A stretch of 64,000 nucleotides of DNA from Paraplanobispora takensis (GTDB lineage: Bacteria > Actinomycetota > Actinomycetes > Streptosporangiales > Streptosporangiaceae). A program made the position numbers and the translations under genes. Shown in pieces: positions 32,374-41,370 of this stretch (positions are counted from its first letter, which is position 1; each line of letters begins with the position of its first letter). Under the pieces are notes generated by a model. The model worked only from the letters and a program-made list of their open reading frames with translations, was not told where the DNA came from and did not search any database. The stretch is from contig NZ_BOOK01000041.1 in assembly GCF_016863195.1 (NCBI RefSeq), positions 1 through 64,000 of the forward strand, given 5' to 3'.

Positions 32374-32643
32374 TTGAGCAGACTCTACGGCGACCCGATC
32401 GAGGTCTGGACCCGTGACGGGGTGCCGATCCAGTTCGTCTGGCACGACCGGCTCTACGCCGTGCGCCGGGTGGTCGATCACTGGGTGGTGGCCCGCGAGT
32501 GGTGGAAGACGAGTGACGACGACCCCGGCGAGCGCCGCTTCTGGCGCGTGGAGGCCAGCCCCGGCCGCAAACTCGGCACCTACGAGCTGCGCTTCGACAC
32601 CGCGGGGTCCGGCTGGCTGCTGGTGCGGGCCTGGGAGCGCTGA
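32374..32643 (+). CDS. DUF6504-type small protein
   Basis: An 89-residue cytosolic beta protein. LYGDPIEVWTRDGVPIQFVW, YAVRRVVDHWVVAREWW and the C-terminal YELRFDTAGSGWLLVRAW are typical of the DUF6504 proteins often found near ImuA/DnaE2 mutagenesis genes in actinobacteria. A TTG at 32374 is the only start that leaves the domain complete and has GGGGGAAG upstream. It stands alone here, with no DNA repair genes beside it. Confidence 0.8.
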   Translation: MSRLYGDPIEVWTRDGVPIQFVWHDRLYAVRRVVDHWVVAREWWKTSDDDPGERRFWRVEASPGRKLGTYELRFDTAGSGWLLVRAWER

Positions 32644-32710
32644 GCGATGTGCGGCGGTGCGGGCCCGGGAGCGCTGAACGATCCGGGGGCGCCGGCCGGC
32701 GGGGCGCTGA

Positions 32711-33388
32711 TCAGTTCGTGGCGGCCTGGGGCGTGGTGGGGCGGGTGGCGGGGGACGGTGCCCGGCGGCGGTGGCGGGCCTCCGCCTGGGCTCCGCTGAT
32801 CTGCCTGACCGTCGTCGCGCACAGCAGGCACGCCATGGCCGCCGCGGCCAGCTCGGCCGGGCCGAGACCGGTCAGGCCCGCCTCCGCCGGCGAGCCGGGC
32901 AGCGCCCGGCGCGCGACCATGACCAGCAGCGTCAGGCAGCTCAGCCACCAGGCGGTCAGCAGCGCCAGCCACGGGCCGCGGCGTCCGGCGGGCGGGTGCG
33001 AGGCCCGCCAGAGACGGTCCAGCAGCACCGGCGGGGCGAGGAGGTTCAGCGGCGGCACCAGCCAGCCCGCCAGGACCCGCCCCACGGGCAGGCCCGGGGA
33101 GCCGGCGGCCCGCCAGGCCCGGGCCAGCCAGACCAGATAGACGGCGACCGCGGCGACCGTGGTCACGGTCACCGCGATGATCAGGATGGCGAAGACGGTG
33201 GCCGCGCCGATCAGGGCCTGCGCGCCGGGAGCGCGGGTGTCGCCGCTGAAAGCGGACATCTCACGCGCAAGCCGTGATCCGCGGGCGTACTCGAAGACGA
33301 CGAGGGCCGCGGTCGCGGCCACCTGGGCGGCGAGAGTCGCGTAGACGGCCGTGACCGGCTGTCGGCGTGGGGACGACGCGCGGCGCAT
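32711..33388 (-). CDS. DUF4328 membrane protein
   Basis: A 225-residue membrane protein with five or so helices. YLVWLARAWRAAGSPGLPVG and GWLVPPLNLLAPPVLLDRLW are the hallmark of DUF4328: a W-x-x-P-x-x-N-x-x-x-P core between helices. Function is unknown in the family. The C-terminus is a basic cytosolic tail. Confidence 0.87.
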   Translation of the reverse strand: MRRASSPRRQPVTAVYATLAAQVAATAALVVFEYARGSRLAREMSAFSGDTRAPGAQALIGAATVFAILIIAVTVTTVAAVAVYLVWLARAWRAAGSPGLPVGRVLAGWLVPPLNLLAPPVLLDRLWRASHPPAGRRGPWLALLTAWWLSCLTLLVMVARRALPGSPAEAGLTGLGPAELAAAAMACLLCATTVRQISGAQAEARHRRRAPSPATRPTTPQAATN

Positions 33389-33454
33389 GTGAAGCTCCCC
33401 CCGGCATGCGCTGAAGGACCTGCCCTTCTTCTATCCCGCCGGGGCCTCCGTCAA

Positions 33455-34108
33455 TCAACTCACCACGCCGGACTCCCAGGCCCATGCGGCGATCTCCACG
33501 CGGTTCCTTGCCCCGAGCTTTGCCTGGACGCTTCCCAGGTGCGTCTTGACCGTGGAGAGCGAGACGAACAGCTCCGCGGCGACCTCCTGGTTCGTCCGCC
33601 CCCTGGCCACCAGCCGGACCACGTCGAGCTCCCGCTCCGTCAGCGGCTCGGCGGGCGGGCGGGCGCCCACCCCGGAGGCGGGGCGGGCCAGGTGTTCGAG
33701 CAGCCGTACGGTCACCGACGGCGAGACCAGCGCGTCCCCGGCCGCCGCGGCGCGGATGGCCTCGATCAGCAGCGTCGGCCCGCTGTCCTTGAGCAGGAAG
33801 CCGGTGGCCCCGGCGCGCAGCGCCCCGTAGACGTACTCGTCCAGGTCGAAGGTCGTGACGATGACCACCCGCAGCGGGTCGGCGGCCCCCGGCCCGGCCA
33901 GGATCCTGGTGGCCTCCAGCCCGTCGAGCCTGGGCATCCGGATGTCGAGCAGGCACACGTCGGGCCGGAGCCGCCGTGCCTGTTCGATCGCCTCGGCGCC
34001 GTCGGCGGCCGTCGCCACGACCTCCATGTCCGGCTGGGCGTCCAGGATCATTTTGAACCCGGTCCGCACGAGTTCCTGGTCGTCGGCGATGAGCACCCGA
34101 ATCGTCAC
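33455..34108 (-). CDS. NarL/LuxR-type response regulator (orphan)
   Basis: A 217-residue regulator. The receiver domain (1-120) has acidic residues in VLIADDQELVR, phospho-acceptor Asp54 in VCLLDIRMPRLDG, Thr in VIVTTFDLDEYV and Lys in GFLLKDSGP. The LuxR HTH is at the C-terminus (LTERELDVVRLVARGRTNQE, then VAAELFVSLSTVKTHLGSV). The start is GTG 34108. Partner kinases usually sit next to such genes, but none is present here. It is divergent from the FtsX-type exporter at 34231, a likely target. Confidence 0.92.
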   Translation of the reverse strand: MTIRVLIADDQELVRTGFKMILDAQPDMEVVATAADGAEAIEQARRLRPDVCLLDIRMPRLDGLEATRILAGPGAADPLRVVIVTTFDLDEYVYGALRAGATGFLLKDSGPTLLIEAIRAAAAGDALVSPSVTVRLLEHLARPASGVGARPPAEPLTERELDVVRLVARGRTNQEVAAELFVSLSTVKTHLGSVQAKLGARNRVEIAAWAWESGVVS

Positions 34109-34230
34109 GTGATCGATTCTGCCAGCAACCGGGTCGTACCAGGCCATCGGCCGTTCGGCCGATGCCTCCGTCCGCGGATGGGACACGCGGCCGATCCGCC
34201 GGTATGTCCCCGCGGGGGATGGTCGTCACC

Positions 34231-35031
34231 ATGACTGCTGTCCTTGAAGGATTCGATCTGGTGAAGCGGTTCGGCGCGACCGTGGCACTGGGAGGCGTGG
34301 CGCTGCGGATCGGCCGCGGCGAGGCCGTGGCCATCATGGGGCCGAGCGGGTCGGGGAAGTCGACCCTGCTGCACTGCCTGGCGGGGATCATGAAGCCCGA
34401 CGGGGGCGAGGTCCACCTGCTCGGCCAGCGCATCGACACGATGCGTGAGCGGGAGCGCAGCGCGCTGCGCCGTACCCGCTTCGGGTTCGTGTTCCAGTTC
34501 GGCCAGCTCCTGCCCGAGCTCCCGGCCGAGGAGAACGTCGCGCTGCCGCTCATGCTCGGCGGGGTGTCGCGGGGGGACGCCGTACGGCGGGCCCGCGAGT
34601 GGTTCGGCCCGCTCGGCCTGGGCGGGATGGAGGGACGGCGGCCCGGGGAGCTGTCCGGCGGCCAGGCCCAGCGGGTGGCGATCGCCCGCGCGCTGGCCAC
34701 CCGGCCCGCGGTGGTCTTCGCCGACGAGCCGACCGGCGCGCTCGACCAGGCCACCGGCCAGGACACGATGCGGCTGCTGGTGGAGGCGACCCGGGGCAAC
34801 GACGCCTCGCTGGTGGTGGTGACCCACGACCCGCAGGTGGCCCGCTGGTGCGACCGCACGGTCGAGGTCCGCGACGGGCAGGTGCTCTCACCCGGCGGGT
34901 ACGGCGCGCCCGTGCCGTCCGGCGGGTACGGGGCCGCCGGGGCGTCCGGAGTCACCGGGACCGCGGAGGCCATGGGGGCCGCCGGGGCCGCCGGGGCCGC
35001 CACCCGGATCCTGCCCGGGGTGAACGGATGA
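34231..35031 (+). CDS. ABC exporter ATP-binding protein (LolD/MacB type)
   Basis: A 266-residue ATPase. Walker A IMGPSGSGKSTLLHCLAGIM, Q-loop FGFVFQFGQLLPELPAEENV, signature ELSGGQAQRVAIARAL, Walker B VFADEPTGALDQATG, all of the MacB/LolD class that pairs with FtsX-type permeases. The last 45 residues are a Gly/Ala-rich, repeat-like tail not required for the fold. ATG 34231 is preferred over several upstream ATGs because the domain begins there. It overlaps the permease gene by ATGA. Confidence 0.92.
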   Translation: MTAVLEGFDLVKRFGATVALGGVALRIGRGEAVAIMGPSGSGKSTLLHCLAGIMKPDGGEVHLLGQRIDTMRERERSALRRTRFGFVFQFGQLLPELPAEENVALPLMLGGVSRGDAVRRAREWFGPLGLGGMEGRRPGELSGGQAQRVAIARALATRPAVVFADEPTGALDQATGQDTMRLLVEATRGNDASLVVVTHDPQVARWCDRTVEVRDGQVLSPGGYGAPVPSGGYGAAGASGVTGTAEAMGAAGAAGAATRILPGVNG

Positions 35032-36992
35032 CCGGCCTGCTGGGACTGAGCTGGCGGCTGCTGCGCGGCGGGGGCCGCGGCGGCCTGCTGGGCGCGGGGC
35101 TGACCGCGGTGGCGGTGGCCGTCTCCACCGCGCTGCTGCTCTTCGCCGTCTCGGCCAACCTGGCCTTCCAGGGCCGGGCCGAGCGGGAGGCGTGGCGCAA
35201 CCCGGTCGCGGCGGACACCGGCGTCGTGGCCGTCCAGGCCGTGCGCAGGGACTACGTGCGCGACCTGGGCATCACCGTCGTGGACGTCGCCGCGCTGAGG
35301 CCCGGAGCGGCCCCGCCGCCCGGCCTGGACCGCTTCCCGGCGCCGGGAGAGGTCTGGTTCTCCCCGGCGCTGGCGGAGCTCGTCCGGGAGCTGCCGGCCG
35401 GTGAGCTGGCCGGCCGGTTCCCGGAGAAGGTCGGCGGGACCGTCGGGGACGAGGCGCTGGTCCATCCCGGCGAGCTGGTCGCGGTCCGCGGCCAGGAGCC
35501 GGACGCCCCGGTCATGACCGTCAAGGCCCCGCAGGACCCGCTGACCGGGACCGCGCCGACCCGGGTGGCCGGTTTCACCGGCGAGCCCACGAACGACGCG
35601 CAGGCCTACCAGGCGCTGGCGCTGATCGCGACCGTGCTCATGGCCGTGCCGCTGCTGGTGTTCGGGGGCGCGGCGGCCCGGCTCACCGTGGCCCGCCGCG
35701 ACCAGCGGCTGGCCGCGCTCCGGCTGGTCGGCGCCACACCCGGCCAGGTGGTCCTGATGACCGTCGCCGAGGCGGTGATCACCGCTGCGGCCGGTGCGGT
35801 CGCGGGCGTGGCGCTGTACGGCCTGCTCACCCCGCTGCTGGGCGGGATCGAGATAGCGGGCGGCTCCTGGTTCGCCGCCGACCTGTGGCCGGGCGTGCCG
35901 TACACCCTGGCCGTCCTGGCGGCCGTGCCGCTGCTGGTGGGCCTGTCCGCCGTGGTCGGCCTGCGCCGGGTGGTGGTCAGCCCGCTGGGCGTGGCCAAGA
36001 GGGAGACCCCGCCGGCCATGCGGGTCGTGCGGGTCCTCGCGCTGCTGGCCGTCCTGGCGACGGTGCCCGCGCTCGGCGCCGGCACCGCGGCCGGAGTGGT
36101 CGCGGTCGTGCTCGGCCTGGCCTTCCTGGCCATCAACCTGACCGGCCCCTGGGTGGTCGGGGTGATCGGCAGGATCACCGCCCGTACGGCGCGCGGGCCC
36201 GCCCGCCTGCTGGCCGGCCGCCGCCTGGTCGACGACCCCCGGGCGGCCTGGCGGACCGTGAGCGGCGTGGCCATGACCGGGTTCGTGGCCGGGTTCATCG
36301 GGCTCCTGAGCCCGGGGAGCGGCCTGCTCGGCGACGCCGACGCCACCACCCTGCGCCTCACCGTCCCCGCGGCCCGGGTGTCGCAGCTGACGGAGGAGGC
36401 CCGGGAGCGCCTGTCGGCGGCGGGCGTCCCGGCCAGGGTGAAGGTCACGGGCGAGGGCGGGGACAGGACGCTCGCCGTCACCGTCACCGAGGCGGCACGG
36501 GTGGACGAGGCGGTGATCGACCGGGCCAGGACCGCGCTCGACGGGATGGTCCCCGGCCGCGGGGCCACCTCCGAGGCCGACGAGGAGCGCTTCGGCGTCC
36601 TGCTGCTGCAGGACGTGGGCACCGGCACCGTCGTCGTGCTCACCGTCTCGTTCCTGGTCGCGATCGTCAGCGCCGGCATCACCGCGGCCTCCTCGGTCCT
36701 CGACCGCAGGCAGACCTACGCCCTGCTCCGCCTGGCGGGCACCCCGCTGGAGGTCCTCAACCGGGCCCGCCGCGCCGAGACGCTCGTCCCGCTGGCGGTC
36801 ATGGGCGGCGGCTCCATCGTGGTCGGGATGTTCTGCGCGCTGCCGTTCTCGTTCTCCGCGATGAACGTCAGCGGGCTGACCGTCCTGCTGGCCTGCGTGG
36901 TGCTCGGCTTCGCCGGGGTGGCCGGCGCGGGCGCCGCGAGCGCCCCGCTGCTGCGGTCGGTCACCGCCGACCCGGCCCCGCGCCCGGACTGA
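35028..36992 (+). CDS. FtsX-type ABC exporter permease
   Basis: A 654-residue membrane protein with an N-terminal helix, a large extracellular domain (about 45-190), then two FtsX modules. The first (VLMAVPLLVFGGAAARLTVA, RRDQRLAALRLVGATPGQVV) and the second (SFLVAIVSAGITAASSVLDR, RRQTYALLRLAGTPLEVLNR) each carry the typical dimerising helices. It works with the overlapping ATPase in mechanotransmission-type export of peptides or antibiotics, or in cell-envelope signalling. Substrate unknown. Confidence 0.92.
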   Translation: MTGLLGLSWRLLRGGGRGGLLGAGLTAVAVAVSTALLLFAVSANLAFQGRAEREAWRNPVAADTGVVAVQAVRRDYVRDLGITVVDVAALRPGAAPPPGLDRFPAPGEVWFSPALAELVRELPAGELAGRFPEKVGGTVGDEALVHPGELVAVRGQEPDAPVMTVKAPQDPLTGTAPTRVAGFTGEPTNDAQAYQALALIATVLMAVPLLVFGGAAARLTVARRDQRLAALRLVGATPGQVVLMTVAEAVITAAAGAVAGVALYGLLTPLLGGIEIAGGSWFAADLWPGVPYTLAVLAAVPLLVGLSAVVGLRRVVVSPLGVAKRETPPAMRVVRVLALLAVLATVPALGAGTAAGVVAVVLGLAFLAINLTGPWVVGVIGRITARTARGPARLLAGRRLVDDPRAAWRTVSGVAMTGFVAGFIGLLSPGSGLLGDADATTLRLTVPAARVSQLTEEARERLSAAGVPARVKVTGEGGDRTLAVTVTEAARVDEAVIDRARTALDGMVPGRGATSEADEERFGVLLLQDVGTGTVVVLTVSFLVAIVSAGITAASSVLDRRQTYALLRLAGTPLEVLNRARRAETLVPLAVMGGGSIVVGMFCALPFSFSAMNVSGLTVLLACVVLGFAGVAGAGAASAPLLRSVTADPAPRPD

Positions 36993-37060
36993 GGATCCGG
37001 TCCGGAAGAATTTTCTCGTCCGGACCGGTGATCGAGGGCTCGGCTGAGGGACTACTGGGC

Positions 37061-37564
37061 GTGGACGATCCCGAAACGCGGTTCACCGCGCTGTACGACC
37101 GGTATTACCGGAGCGTGCTCGGCTACGCGCTGCTGCGGGCCGAGCGGCAGGCGGCCGAGGACGTGGTCAGCGAGACCTTCCTGGTCGCCTGGCGGCGGCT
37201 GGAGCAGGTGCCGGAGCGGCCGCTGCCCTGGCTGCTGGGCGTGGCCCGCAACCTGCTGCGCAAGCACCACGACCGCCGGCGGCAGTGGGCGACCTCCGCC
37301 GAGCGGCTGGCCGTGCTGGCCCAGGAGGGCGACGTGGCCGACCAGGTCTCCGAACGGCGGGCGGCCCTGGAGGCGCTCGCCACACTCCCCGAACACGAGG
37401 CCGAGGCGGTGATCCTGGCCAGCTGGTACGGCCTGGGCCCGGCCGAGGCCGCCGAGGTCGCGGGCTGCTCGGCCCGCGCGTTCACGGTGCGCCTGCACCG
37501 CGCGCGGCGGCGCCTGGCCGACGCGCTGAACCTCGCCCGGACGACCCTGCAGGAGCAGAGATGA
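37061..37564 (+). CDS. ECF-type RNA polymerase sigma factor
   Basis: A 167-residue sigma-70 family protein. Region 2 is FTALYDRYYRSVLGYALLRA with AAEDVVSETFLVAWRRL, region 4 is ALATLPEHEAEAVILASWYG with GCSARAFTVRLHRARRRL. GTG 37061 is chosen because GAGGG lies ten bases upstream; a GTG at 37028 is possible. The stop overlaps the next ORF by ATGA. This sigma factor/CU044_5270 pairing recurs in Streptosporangiales, where the partner probably serves as a membrane or surface regulator. Confidence 0.9.
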   Translation: MDDPETRFTALYDRYYRSVLGYALLRAERQAAEDVVSETFLVAWRRLEQVPERPLPWLLGVARNLLRKHHDRRRQWATSAERLAVLAQEGDVADQVSERRAALEALATLPEHEAEAVILASWYGLGPAEAAEVAGCSARAFTVRLHRARRRLADALNLARTTLQEQR

Positions 37565-38718
37565 CGAACGACGAGCTGATCGCGGCCCTGCGCCCCGATC
37601 ACGTCCTGGATGAGAGCTACCGGCGCCGGCGCGAGGCCGACCTCGCCCGCGCCTTCGCCACGCCCCGGCCGGGCCGTGCCGCGCTGCGGATCCGCGCCCT
37701 GGTGCCGGGGGCGCACCTGCCGGTGGGGAGGCGCCTGCCGAAGGGAGCACGCCTGCCGGTGGGGGCGCGGCTGGCTCTGGCGGGTACGGCCGCCGCGGGG
37801 CTGGTCGCCGCCGTGGCCGTCCCCGCGGCCCTGACCGGCACGGCGATGCCGGGCGGGCCCGGCGAGGGCCGGTCCACCGGGCCCGCGGGGCAGGTCGCGC
37901 ACGCCTCTCCCGGCTCGCCCGGCTCTTCCGGCTCGCCCGGTTCGTCCGCGGAGCCTGTCGTGGTGCTCGACGCCCGCTCGCTCCTGCTGGCGGGGGCCGA
38001 GCGGGTCGCCGCCGAGACCGGGGCGCGGGGCCGCTACTGGTTCGAGCGGACCCGGACCTTCGAGCCGGCGGCCTCCGGCGCGGTCGTCGCCCACTCCGAG
38101 GAGGTCTGGTACGACGGCCGTGCCGGCCGCGGGCTGTTCAACCAGGACGTCGAGGTCGTCTTCGCCGACGAGGCCGACGAGGCCGCGTGGCGGGAGAAGG
38201 GCTCTCCGGCCCTGTGGCCAGGGCCCGGCAGGAAGGACTTCTCCCGGATCTCCCTGAAGTGGGGGATCGGCTCCGCGTCGCTGACCATGCAGGAGGTCCG
38301 GCGGCTGCCCGGCGACGCCGAGGGGCTGGAGCGGTGGCTGCGCTCGGTCCACCGGGACGGCCCCTTCCCGGACTTCGTGTTCGGCGCCGCCCGTTACCTG
38401 CTGTCGTCCCCGGCCTCCCCGGCCACGCGCGCGGCGACGCTGCGGATCCTGGCCGCCCAGCCGGGACTCGTCCTGGAACGGGACGCCACCGATCCGCTCG
38501 GCCGTACCGGCTCGGCGATCACCACGGGCAGCGGCGACGTCCGGCTGGTCGTCGACGAGTCGGGGGCGCGCCTGCTGGCCTTCGAGTACCACGGCCCGGA
38601 CGAGGAGGCCCGCGGCGCGGACCGCGGTGTGCGCATCCCCTTCCGCAAGGGGTTCAAGGTCGCCTACGAGTCCTCCGGCTGGGTCGGCGCCCCCGGCGAC
38701 CGCCCCGGGACGGGGTGA
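37561..38718 (+). CDS. CU044_5270-family membrane protein, sigma factor partner
   Basis: A 385-residue protein: a basic cytosolic N-terminus (about 1-70) that could bind the sigma factor, one transmembrane helix (ARLALAGTAAAGLVAAVAVP), a Ser/Gly/Pro linker and an extracellular domain with GARGRYWFERTRTFEP, VWYDGRAGRGL and DPLGRTGSAITT. It shows the CU044_5270 layout, which is built like an anti-sigma factor but lacks a zinc anti-sigma motif. It is co-translated with the sigma gene. Confidence 0.85.
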   Translation: MTNDELIAALRPDHVLDESYRRRREADLARAFATPRPGRAALRIRALVPGAHLPVGRRLPKGARLPVGARLALAGTAAAGLVAAVAVPAALTGTAMPGGPGEGRSTGPAGQVAHASPGSPGSSGSPGSSAEPVVVLDARSLLLAGAERVAAETGARGRYWFERTRTFEPAASGAVVAHSEEVWYDGRAGRGLFNQDVEVVFADEADEAAWREKGSPALWPGPGRKDFSRISLKWGIGSASLTMQEVRRLPGDAEGLERWLRSVHRDGPFPDFVFGAARYLLSSPASPATRAATLRILAAQPGLVLERDATDPLGRTGSAITTGSGDVRLVVDESGARLLAFEYHGPDEEARGADRGVRIPFRKGFKVAYESSGWVGAPGDRPGTG

Positions 38719-38724
38719 CCGGCC

Positions 38725-39759
38725 TCAGCCCAGGACGAGGTCGCGGATGACCTTCAGGGAGGGCTCGTCGTGGGGGCCCATGACCAGCAGGGTGCGCACC
38801 GGGCTCGCGCGCCACAGCTCCAGGCGCTCGCGGATGCGGCCGGGCGGGCCGAGCAGGGAGATGCCGTCGGCCAGCTCGTCGGGGACGGCCTTGAACGCCT
38901 CGTCCCTGCGCCCGGACAGATAGAGCGCCTGGATCTCCTCGGCGGCCTCGGCGTAGCCCATCCTGCCGATGATGTCGGCGTGGAAGTTGCGGCTCTTGGC
39001 CCCCATGCCGCCGATGTAGAGGGTGAGCATCATCTTCACCCCGTCCAGGGCGGCCCGGACGTCGTCGGTGATCACGGTCATCACCATGGCCGCGATGTCG
39101 AAGTCCGGGCCGGCCCCCGCCAGCGACGGCCCGTACATCCGCTCGATCTTCTCCGGGAACACGAACAGCGGCAGCCAGCCGTCGGCGATCTCGGTGGCCA
39201 GCGCGACGTTCTTCGGCCCCTCCGCGCCCAGATAGAGCGGGATCTCCGGGCGCAGCGGGTGGGTGATGAGCTTCAGCGGCTTGCCGAGACCGGTGACGCC
39301 GTCGCCGGACCCCGGCGGCAGGGGGAGCGGATAGTGCTGGCCGTCGCTGGTCACCGGCTCCTCGCGGCGCCAGACCTTGCGCATGATCTCGACGTACTCG
39401 CGGGTGCGGGCCAGCGGTCTGCCGAAGGGCCTGCCGTACCAGCCCTCGACCACCTGCGGCCCGGAGGCGCCGACGCCGAGCATCAGCCGGCCGCCGGTCA
39501 GGTGGTCCAGCGTCATGGCGGTCATCGCGGTCGCCGTCGGGGTCCTGGCGGACAGCTGCACCACCGAGGTGCCCAGCTTGATGCGGGAGGTCCGCGCGCC
39601 GTACCACGCCAGGGGGGTGAAGGCGTCGCTGCCGTAGGCCTCCGCGGTCCAGACGGAGTCGTAGCCCAGCCGCTCGGCCGCCTGGACGAGTTCGGTGGCG
39701 TCGACGGCGTCGCGCTGCCAGTAGCCGAGGTTCAGGCCAAGCCTCAGGTCGGTGCTCAT
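38725..39759 (-). CDS. LLM-class F420-dependent oxidoreductase (Rv3520c-like)
   Basis: A 344-residue luciferase-like TIM barrel. LGLNLGYWQRDAVDATELVQ, AEAYGSDAFTPLAWYGARTS, LGTSVVQLSARTPTATAMTA, ASGPQVVEGWYGRPFGRPLA and LGAEGPKNVALATEIADGWL match the F420-dependent LLM group that includes mycobacterial Rv3520c, encoded within the cholesterol catabolism region of M. tuberculosis. It probably uses F420 in a redox step of lipid or steroid metabolism. GAAGGGG precedes the ATG. A KstR-like box at 39793-39806 lies 34 bases upstream. Confidence 0.9.
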   Translation of the reverse strand: MSTDLRLGLNLGYWQRDAVDATELVQAAERLGYDSVWTAEAYGSDAFTPLAWYGARTSRIKLGTSVVQLSARTPTATAMTAMTLDHLTGGRLMLGVGASGPQVVEGWYGRPFGRPLARTREYVEIMRKVWRREEPVTSDGQHYPLPLPPGSGDGVTGLGKPLKLITHPLRPEIPLYLGAEGPKNVALATEIADGWLPLFVFPEKIERMYGPSLAGAGPDFDIAAMVMTVITDDVRAALDGVKMMLTLYIGGMGAKSRNFHADIIGRMGYAEAAEEIQALYLSGRRDEAFKAVPDELADGISLLGPPGRIRERLELWRASPVRTLLVMGPHDEPSLKVIRDLVLG

Positions 39760-39792
39760 ATGGGCCCCTTCGTACGGGTACAGCCCTGCAAT

Positions 39793-39806
39793 TAGAACAC
39801 GTTCTA
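39793..39806. promoter_or_regulatory. KstR-like operator, TAGAACACGTTCTA
   Basis: The 14-mer TAGAACACGTTCTA has perfect 6-bp arms around AC and fits the TNNAACNNGTTNNA consensus of the TetR-type regulator KstR, which controls steroid/lipid catabolism in mycobacteria and rhodococci. It lies between the divergent LLM oxidoreductase (34 bases) and sulfatase (38-56 bases) genes and could serve both. No kstR gene is in the window. Confidence 0.65.
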
Positions 39807-39843
39807 TCTATTTGGTCGAGGATGGTGTGTCGGGGATCGGCCT

Positions 39844-41349
39844 TTGGGGAAACGTCAACGTGTGCTGAACGCTGTCCGCAAGGTGCTGTGCCTGTCACTC
39901 CTTCTCCTGCTGGGGGCTCCGGGAGCCCTTCCCGCGGTGGCGCAGATGAGGGAGCGGCCGAACATCATCCTGATCCTCGCCGATGATCTGGGAACCGGAG
40001 ATCTAGAGAAATTTCCGAATATCTGGAACGAGTTCATCAGCGCCGGCACCACGTTCGAGCGGTTCTTCGTCCCCAACTCCTGGTGCTGTCCCTCCCGGGC
40101 CTCCATCCTGCGCTCCCAGTACGTCCACAGTCACGGCGTTCTGACCAACACGGCCCCCGAGGGGGGTTTCACCAGTTTCCACACATCTGATCTGGAACGT
40201 TCCACTGTCGGGGTGTGGATGAAGGAGGCCGGCTACCGCACGGCTCTGATGGGCAAATACCTCAACCACTATCCGGGCGAGGCCGCCCCGGCCACCTACG
40301 TGCCCCCGGGCTGGGACGAGTGGGACGTGCCGGTGCGCCGCCTGTACGAGGAGTACGACTACACGCTCAACGAGAACGGCACGCTCAGGCAGTACGGCTC
40401 CGCGGCCGGCGACTATCTGACCGACGTGCTGAGCGCCAAGGCGAACGCCTTCGTCTCCCAGGGGAACGAGCCGTTCTTCCTCTATCTGGCGCCGGTCGCC
40501 CCGCACCTGCCGGCCAACCACGCCCCCCGCCACGCCGGGGCCTTCTCCTGGCTCACCGCGCCCCGCGGCCCCTCCTTCGACCAGGAGGACCTCTCCGCCG
40601 AGCCCGAGTGGCTGCGCTCGCGGGAGAGGTTCGGCGAGGGGACGACGGCGAAGATCGACGAGATGTACCGCGACCGGCTGCGGGCGATGCTCGGCGTGGA
40701 CGACCTGGTCGGCTCCCTGGTGGAGACCCTGCGGACGGCGGGCAAGCTGGAGGACACCTACCTGTTCTTCGGCTCCGACAACGGCTTCCACCTGGGCGAG
40801 CACCGGCTGGCCCAGGGCAAGACCACGCCCTTCGACGAGGCCGTCAGGGTCCCGATGGTCGTACGGGGGCCCGGGATCGAGTCCGGCGGGGTGATCGGCG
40901 AGGTCGCCTCCACCGTGGACCTGGCCCCGACCTTCGCCCATCTGGCCGGGGCCGGGCTGCCGGACTTCGTGGAGGGGCGCTCGCTGCTGCCCCTGCTGCG
41001 CGGCTGGGTCCCGGCCGGGTGGCGGCAGAACGTGCTGATCGAGTTCAACCGCCCCCAGGACGAGGACTCGGCCCGCCAGACCCCGGTCCCGCCCTACCGG
41101 GCGATGCGCACCGCCCGGCACACCTTCGTGCGCTACGAGACCGGCGAGTACCAGCTCTACGACCTCGGCACGGACCCCTACCAGCTCCACAACCTCGCCG
41201 GGCGGGTGTCCCCGTCGGTGATCGGGGAGTTCGACCGTCAGCTCGACGCCCTGATCTCCTGCTCGGCCGCCTCCTGCCGGGTGGCCGACGCGGTGCCGCC
41301 GCCCTTCCTCGCCGTCCCGCCGCACGGCTGGGGGCCCGGCCTGGAGTGA
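39844..41349 (+). CDS. Secreted sulfatase (type I, formylglycine-dependent)
   Basis: A 501-residue exported arylsulfatase-like enzyme. The signal peptide is LCLSLLLLLGAPGALPAVA; metal Asp pair in NIILILADDLG; formylglycine motif C81-C-P-S-R in NSWCCPSRASIL; further active-site MGKYLNHYPG, LAPVAPHLP and GSDNGFHLGEHR. It hydrolyses sulfate esters outside the cell after Cys81 is converted to formylglycine by another enzyme. The TTG at 39844 is taken; a GTG at 39862 with GGGGAAACG upstream is equally plausible. The shared upstream KstR-like box hints at sterol sulfate as substrate, an inference only. Confidence 0.9.
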   Translation: MGKRQRVLNAVRKVLCLSLLLLLGAPGALPAVAQMRERPNIILILADDLGTGDLEKFPNIWNEFISAGTTFERFFVPNSWCCPSRASILRSQYVHSHGVLTNTAPEGGFTSFHTSDLERSTVGVWMKEAGYRTALMGKYLNHYPGEAAPATYVPPGWDEWDVPVRRLYEEYDYTLNENGTLRQYGSAAGDYLTDVLSAKANAFVSQGNEPFFLYLAPVAPHLPANHAPRHAGAFSWLTAPRGPSFDQEDLSAEPEWLRSRERFGEGTTAKIDEMYRDRLRAMLGVDDLVGSLVETLRTAGKLEDTYLFFGSDNGFHLGEHRLAQGKTTPFDEAVRVPMVVRGPGIESGGVIGEVASTVDLAPTFAHLAGAGLPDFVEGRSLLPLLRGWVPAGWRQNVLIEFNRPQDEDSARQTPVPPYRAMRTARHTFVRYETGEYQLYDLGTDPYQLHNLAGRVSPSVIGEFDRQLDALISCSAASCRVADAVPPPFLAVPPHGWGPGLE

Positions 41350-41370
41350 GGCCCGGCCGGGCGGGGGCCG

